A stretch of 64,000 bases of DNA, taken from 13-2-20CM-66-19 sp963824395 (lineage in GTDB: Bacteria > Pseudomonadota > Gammaproteobacteria > Steroidobacterales > Steroidobacteraceae). Shown piece by piece: positions 61,094-64,000 of the stretch. A model generated the notes under the pieces. That model did no database searches. It was given only the letters and a program-made list of their open reading frames with translations, and was not told the origin of the DNA. Position numbers and translations under genes: made by a program. The stretch covers positions 1,674,001-1,738,000 of the forward strand of contig CAWGPF010000001.1 in assembly GCA_963824395.1 (NCBI GenBank), written 5' to 3'. The first letter of the stretch is position 1; every line of letters begins with the position of its first letter.

Positions 61094-61914
61094 CGAGCTT
61101 CATGACGAGCCTGCGGGCGGCCTGGGCTGCGCACGACTCGCTCGTGTGCGTGGGTCTCGACCCCGAGATCGAGCGCTTCCCGACGCACATCGCGGCCGAG
61201 CCCTCGCCGATCTTCCAGTTCAACAAGGCGATCATCGACGCCACCCACGACCTGGTGTGCGCCTACAAACCGCAGTTCGCGCACTACGCCGCCTACGAGG
61301 CCGAAGACCAGCTCGAGCGCACCATCGAGTACGTGCACCGCGCGTACCCGGGCGTACCCGTGATCCTCGACGCCAAGCGCGGCGACATCGGCAGCACCGC
61401 GGAGCGCTACGCGATCGAGGCCTTCGAGCGCTACGGCGCGGATGCGGTCACGGTGAACCCCTACCTCGGCAGCGATTCCCTGGAGCCCTTCCTGCGCCAC
61501 GCCGACCGCGGCGTCATCGTGCTGTGCCGCACCTCGAACCCCGGCGGCACGGATCTTCAGGACCTCGACGTCGGCGGCCGGCGCCTGTTCCAGGCGGTGG
61601 CCGCACTCGCCGCGCAGCGCTGGAACACGAACGGCAACTGCCTGCTCGTCGTCGGCGCCACGTACCCGCAGGAGCTCGCCCAGGTGCGCGACATCGTCGG
61701 CGACATGCCACTGCTCGTGCCCGGCGTCGGTGCCCAGGGCGCCGATGTCGCCCAGGCGGTGCGCGCCGGGCAGGACGCCCGCGGCACCGGCCTCATCGTC
61801 AGCTCCTCGCGCGCCATCCTCTACGCCTCGGCGCGGGATGACTTCGCGCAGGCGGCGCGCGCGGCCACCCAGGCGCTGCGCACGCAGATCAACGCCAGCC
61901 GCAGCGCCCGATGA
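61090..61914 (+). CDS. pyrF: orotidine 5'-phosphate decarboxylase, type 2
   Basis: Last step of de novo UMP synthesis (274 aa). The catalytic block VILDAKRGDIGSTAERYA places it in the longer type 2 OMP decarboxylase group (Mycobacterium/Myxococcus style) rather than the roughly 240-residue E. coli type; VCVGLDPEIERFP, AYKPQFAHYAAY and TVNPYLGSDSLEPF agree. It is complete. Overlap of four bases with both mnmG and the oppA-like gene suggests coupled translation. Confidence 0.92.
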   Translation: MTSFMTSLRAAWAAHDSLVCVGLDPEIERFPTHIAAEPSPIFQFNKAIIDATHDLVCAYKPQFAHYAAYEAEDQLERTIEYVHRAYPGVPVILDAKRGDIGSTAERYAIEAFERYGADAVTVNPYLGSDSLEPFLRHADRGVIVLCRTSNPGGTDLQDLDVGGRRLFQAVAALAAQRWNTNGNCLLVVGATYPQELAQVRDIVGDMPLLVPGVGAQGADVAQAVRAGQDARGTGLIVSSSRAILYASARDDFAQAARAATQALRTQINASRSAR

Positions 61915-63548
61915 GGGCACGCCCGCGCGCGTGCCTTACCGCGGCGCTTCTGCTCGCGGCCCTGTGCGGCTGCGGCGGCGCGCCCGAGGGCACCGCGCCC
62001 CCTGCGCTCAAGCCCGGTGCGGTCGTGCTGGTGCGCGGCGGCGGCCCGGACCCGGACTCCCTCGACCCGCAGAAGGCGCGCGGCTTTGAGGCCCAGAGCG
62101 TGCTGCGCGACCTGTGCGAGGGCCTCACCACCCTCGACAAGGACGCGCGCGTGGCCCCGGGCGTGGCGCGCAGCTGGAGCGTGAGCGCCGACGGGCGTAC
62201 CTACACCTTCAAGCTGCGAGCGGACGCGCGCTGGTCGAACGGGGACCCGGTGGTGGCGGCGGATTTCGTGAGCGCGCTTGAGCGCCTGGTCGATCCTGCG
62301 ACCGGCTCCGGCTACGCGCAGTACGTGGACGTCATCGCCAACGCCTCAGCCATCGTCGCCGGCAAGAAAGCCGCCCGCGAGCTCGGCGTCGCCGCGCCCG
62401 ATGACGCCACCCTCCTCATCACGCTCGCATCCCCGGCCCCCTACCTGCCGACGCTGCTGTCACACCCGAGCACCTGCCCGGTCCATCGCGCCACGCTCGC
62501 CGCCCATCCGACAGGCTTCGCACGAGCGGGCCTCATGCTCTCCAACGGCGCCTTTGTCCTGTCCGAATGGGTGCAGGGCTCGCACCTGCTGCTGGTGCGC
62601 AACGTGCACTACTGGAACGACGCGGCCACGCGCCTCGATGGGGTGAAGTACCTGCTGATCCCGGATGAGAACGCGGAACTCACGCGCTACCGGGGCGGGG
62701 AGCTGCAGGTGACCTTCGTGGTACCGCGCGGCCAGTTCGACTGGATCAGGGCGAACCTCGGCGCCGAGCTGCACGTCGGTCCGCAGATGAGCACCTACTA
62801 CTACGGCTTCAACCTCAGGCGCGCGCCCTTCAAGGACAATCCGCAGCTGCGCCGCGCGCTCTCCCTCGTCATCGACCGCGAGAAGCTCGCCGCGCTCGTG
62901 CTGCGGGTCGGGGAGCGCCCCGCCTACGGCTGGGTGCCGCCGGGCATCGACAACTACACGCCGCAGTCCTTCGACTACCAGGGCAAGCCCATGCCCGAGC
63001 GCATCCGCGAGGCGCAGCGCCTGTACGCGCAGGCCGGGTATTCGAAGGAGAAGCCGGCCGCTTTTGAGCTGCGCTACAACTCAGGGGAAGTGCACACCAA
63101 GGTCGCACTCGCCGTCGCCTCGATGTGGCAGGAGGCGCTCGGCGTTGAGGTGAAGCTCACGCAGGTCGAGTTCAAGTCGCTGCTGCAGGACATCGACCGG
63201 GGCGATGTCGAGATGTTCCGCTCCAGCTGGGTCGGGGACTACAACGACGCCTACACCTTCGCGCAGTATCTGAAGAGCGACTTCGGGGTGAACCTGCCCC
63301 ACTACGCCAACCCCGACTACGACGCGCTGCTCGCGCAGGCGGGGCTCGAGACCGATCCTGCCAAGAGGCGCGCGCTGCTCGAGCAGGCCGAGAGCCTGAT
63401 GCTCACCGACACGCCGCTGCTGCCGATCTATTTCTACGTCAGCAAGCACCTGGTGAAGCCGCAGGTCGAGGGCTGGTACGACAACATCATGAACGTCGTC
63501 TACAGCAAGGACCTGGCGCTGCGCGCGCCGGCTGCGCCCGCGCACTAG
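61911..63548 (+). CDS. peptide ABC transporter substrate-binding lipoprotein (OppA-like)
   Basis: A 545-residue family 5 extracellular solute-binding protein. Signal peptide with lipobox-like LCGC (Cys about 21) means a lipid-anchored periplasmic form. Key blocks: PDSLDPQKARGFEAQSVLRDLCEGLTTLDKD, the family's YTFKLRADARWSNGDPVVAADFV, and FRSSWVGDYNDAYTFAQYL. No permease or ATPase gene adjoins it, so it may serve a transporter elsewhere. Overlaps the pyrF stop (ATGA) and the convergent TPR gene by four bases. Confidence 0.9.
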   Translation: MRARPRACLTAALLLAALCGCGGAPEGTAPPALKPGAVVLVRGGGPDPDSLDPQKARGFEAQSVLRDLCEGLTTLDKDARVAPGVARSWSVSADGRTYTFKLRADARWSNGDPVVAADFVSALERLVDPATGSGYAQYVDVIANASAIVAGKKAARELGVAAPDDATLLITLASPAPYLPTLLSHPSTCPVHRATLAAHPTGFARAGLMLSNGAFVLSEWVQGSHLLLVRNVHYWNDAATRLDGVKYLLIPDENAELTRYRGGELQVTFVVPRGQFDWIRANLGAELHVGPQMSTYYYGFNLRRAPFKDNPQLRRALSLVIDREKLAALVLRVGERPAYGWVPPGIDNYTPQSFDYQGKPMPERIREAQRLYAQAGYSKEKPAAFELRYNSGEVHTKVALAVASMWQEALGVEVKLTQVEFKSLLQDIDRGDVEMFRSSWVGDYNDAYTFAQYLKSDFGVNLPHYANPDYDALLAQAGLETDPAKRRALLEQAESLMLTDTPLLPIYFYVSKHLVKPQVEGWYDNIMNVVYSKDLALRAPAAPAH

Positions 63549-64000
63549 CCGCGCGCGATCAGGCCCCTCAGCCACGCGGCCATGGGCGTGCCGGCGATCT
63601 GCGGCGGGGAGAGTGCGAGCTCCGCGCCCGCCTCCTTCAGGAGCGCGGCGCGCCGCGCAGGTTCCGCACAGGCCTGCGCATAGAGCGCGCGCGCGAGCTC
63701 GAAGTGCAGCCACACATCCGTCTTGTTGCGCGCGAGGAGCTCGCGCTGGTACTTCACTGCCGGCACGAGCAGCGTACGCGCTTCCTCGAACTTGCCCTGG
63801 CGCGCCAGCGCGGCGGCGAGGTAGGCGATGGCCTCGTTGAAATCGCGTTGCGTGCCGACTGCGCCCGGAGGATCGGAGGCGCGCCGGTTTTCCAGCGCTG
63901 AGCGCGCCGCGACTTGCGCGGCCGGGTAATCGGCGAGCTCGAGGTCCGCCATCGCGAGAAACCCGTAGGCCGCCCCGAGCAGGCCGCCGCGCAGCTGCCG
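63545..64000 (-). CDS. TPR-containing protein, C-terminal part (cut by window edge)
   Basis: The reading frame is open to the window edge, so only the last about 151 residues are seen. They contain helical TPR-like pairs (FNEAIAYLAAALARQGKFEEARTLL, DVWLHFELARALYAQA), with the end MAAWLRGLIARG. The family cannot be fixed without the upstream part; such C-terminal TPR blocks end kinases, regulators or stand-alone repeat proteins. It is convergent with the OppA-like gene. Confidence 0.7.
   Translation of the reverse strand, partial: RQLRGGLLGAAYGFLAMADLELADYPAAQVAARSALENRRASDPPGAVGTQRDFNEAIAYLAAALARQGKFEEARTLLVPAVKYQRELLARNKTDVWLHFELARALYAQACAEPARRAALLKEAGAELALSPPQIAGTPMAAWLRGLIARG

Overview
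The window is about 64 kb of very GC-rich (roughly 70 %), densely coded bacterial chromosome. Gene content fits a free-living aerobic gammaproteobacterium of the Steroidobacter/Nevskia/Xanthomonas type: a Pseudomonas-like aa3 oxidase cluster, gmk/rpoZ/spoT, trkA/trkH, a TonB-dependent receptor beside a TPR-sulfotransferase, and GlyGly-CTERM and PEP-CTERM sorted proteins. The placement is inferred from gene content only. No tRNA, rRNA, CRISPR array, transposase or prophage was recognised.

Layout. 1-3.5 kb (minus strand): start of gltA (runs off the left edge), rpmE, hemW and an epoxide-hydrolase-like protein. A DnaA-box cluster and a hemW terminator lie between rpmE and hemW. 3.6-17 kb is housekeeping: yicC (minus), then a PP2C phosphatase, rph, rdgB, gmk, an RCK-less cation/proton antiporter, a large secreted serine protease, rpoZ, spoT, ridA and recG. 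17-20.9 kb: a divergent pair of exported alpha-mannosidases (GH92 and GH47). 20.9-26.9 kb: ubiA, dgkA and the biotin operon bioB-F-H-C-D, closed by a hairpin. 26.9-36 kb: the cytochrome c oxidase cluster (DUF2244, coxB, coxA, small protein, ctaG, coxC, surf1, thioredoxin-like protein, ctaA, ctaB), with two opposite-strand genes, a DUF2909 protein and a nitrobindin-like protein. 36-43.7 kb is accessory: a PEP-CTERM protein, pirin, an unknown protein, gloB, a lipoprotein, an S9 peptidase and a TPR-sulfotransferase. 43.8-53.5 kb: TonB receptor, AI-2E family permease, an intein-containing uvrD, trkA and trkH. 53.5-64 kb: CBS protein, SIMPL protein, a CheD-like protein lacking its catalytic cysteine, an HExxH protein, a NatAB-type ABC exporter, a TAP-like peptidase, mnmG-pyrF-oppA-like lipoprotein, and the end of a TPR protein running off the right edge.

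How the genes work together. Oxidase subunits, heme A synthesis (ctaB, ctaA) and copper/heme assembly factors (ctaG, surf1, thioredoxin-like protein) form one functional unit. bioC and bioH start and finish pimeloyl-ACP synthesis, and bioF, bioD and bioB finish biotin; bioA is not here. Many neighbours overlap by 4 bases (rph/rdgB/gmk, ubiA/dgkA, bioC/bioD, coxA/small protein/ctaG, mnmG/pyrF/oppA-like), which suggests translational coupling.

The most notable items are a 359-residue intein in uvrD helicase motif III with a central insert lacking LAGLIDADG, the GH47/GH92 N-glycan mannosidase pair, a CheD homologue that has lost its catalytic Cys, and a rhombosortase-type protease with six Ig-like repeats.
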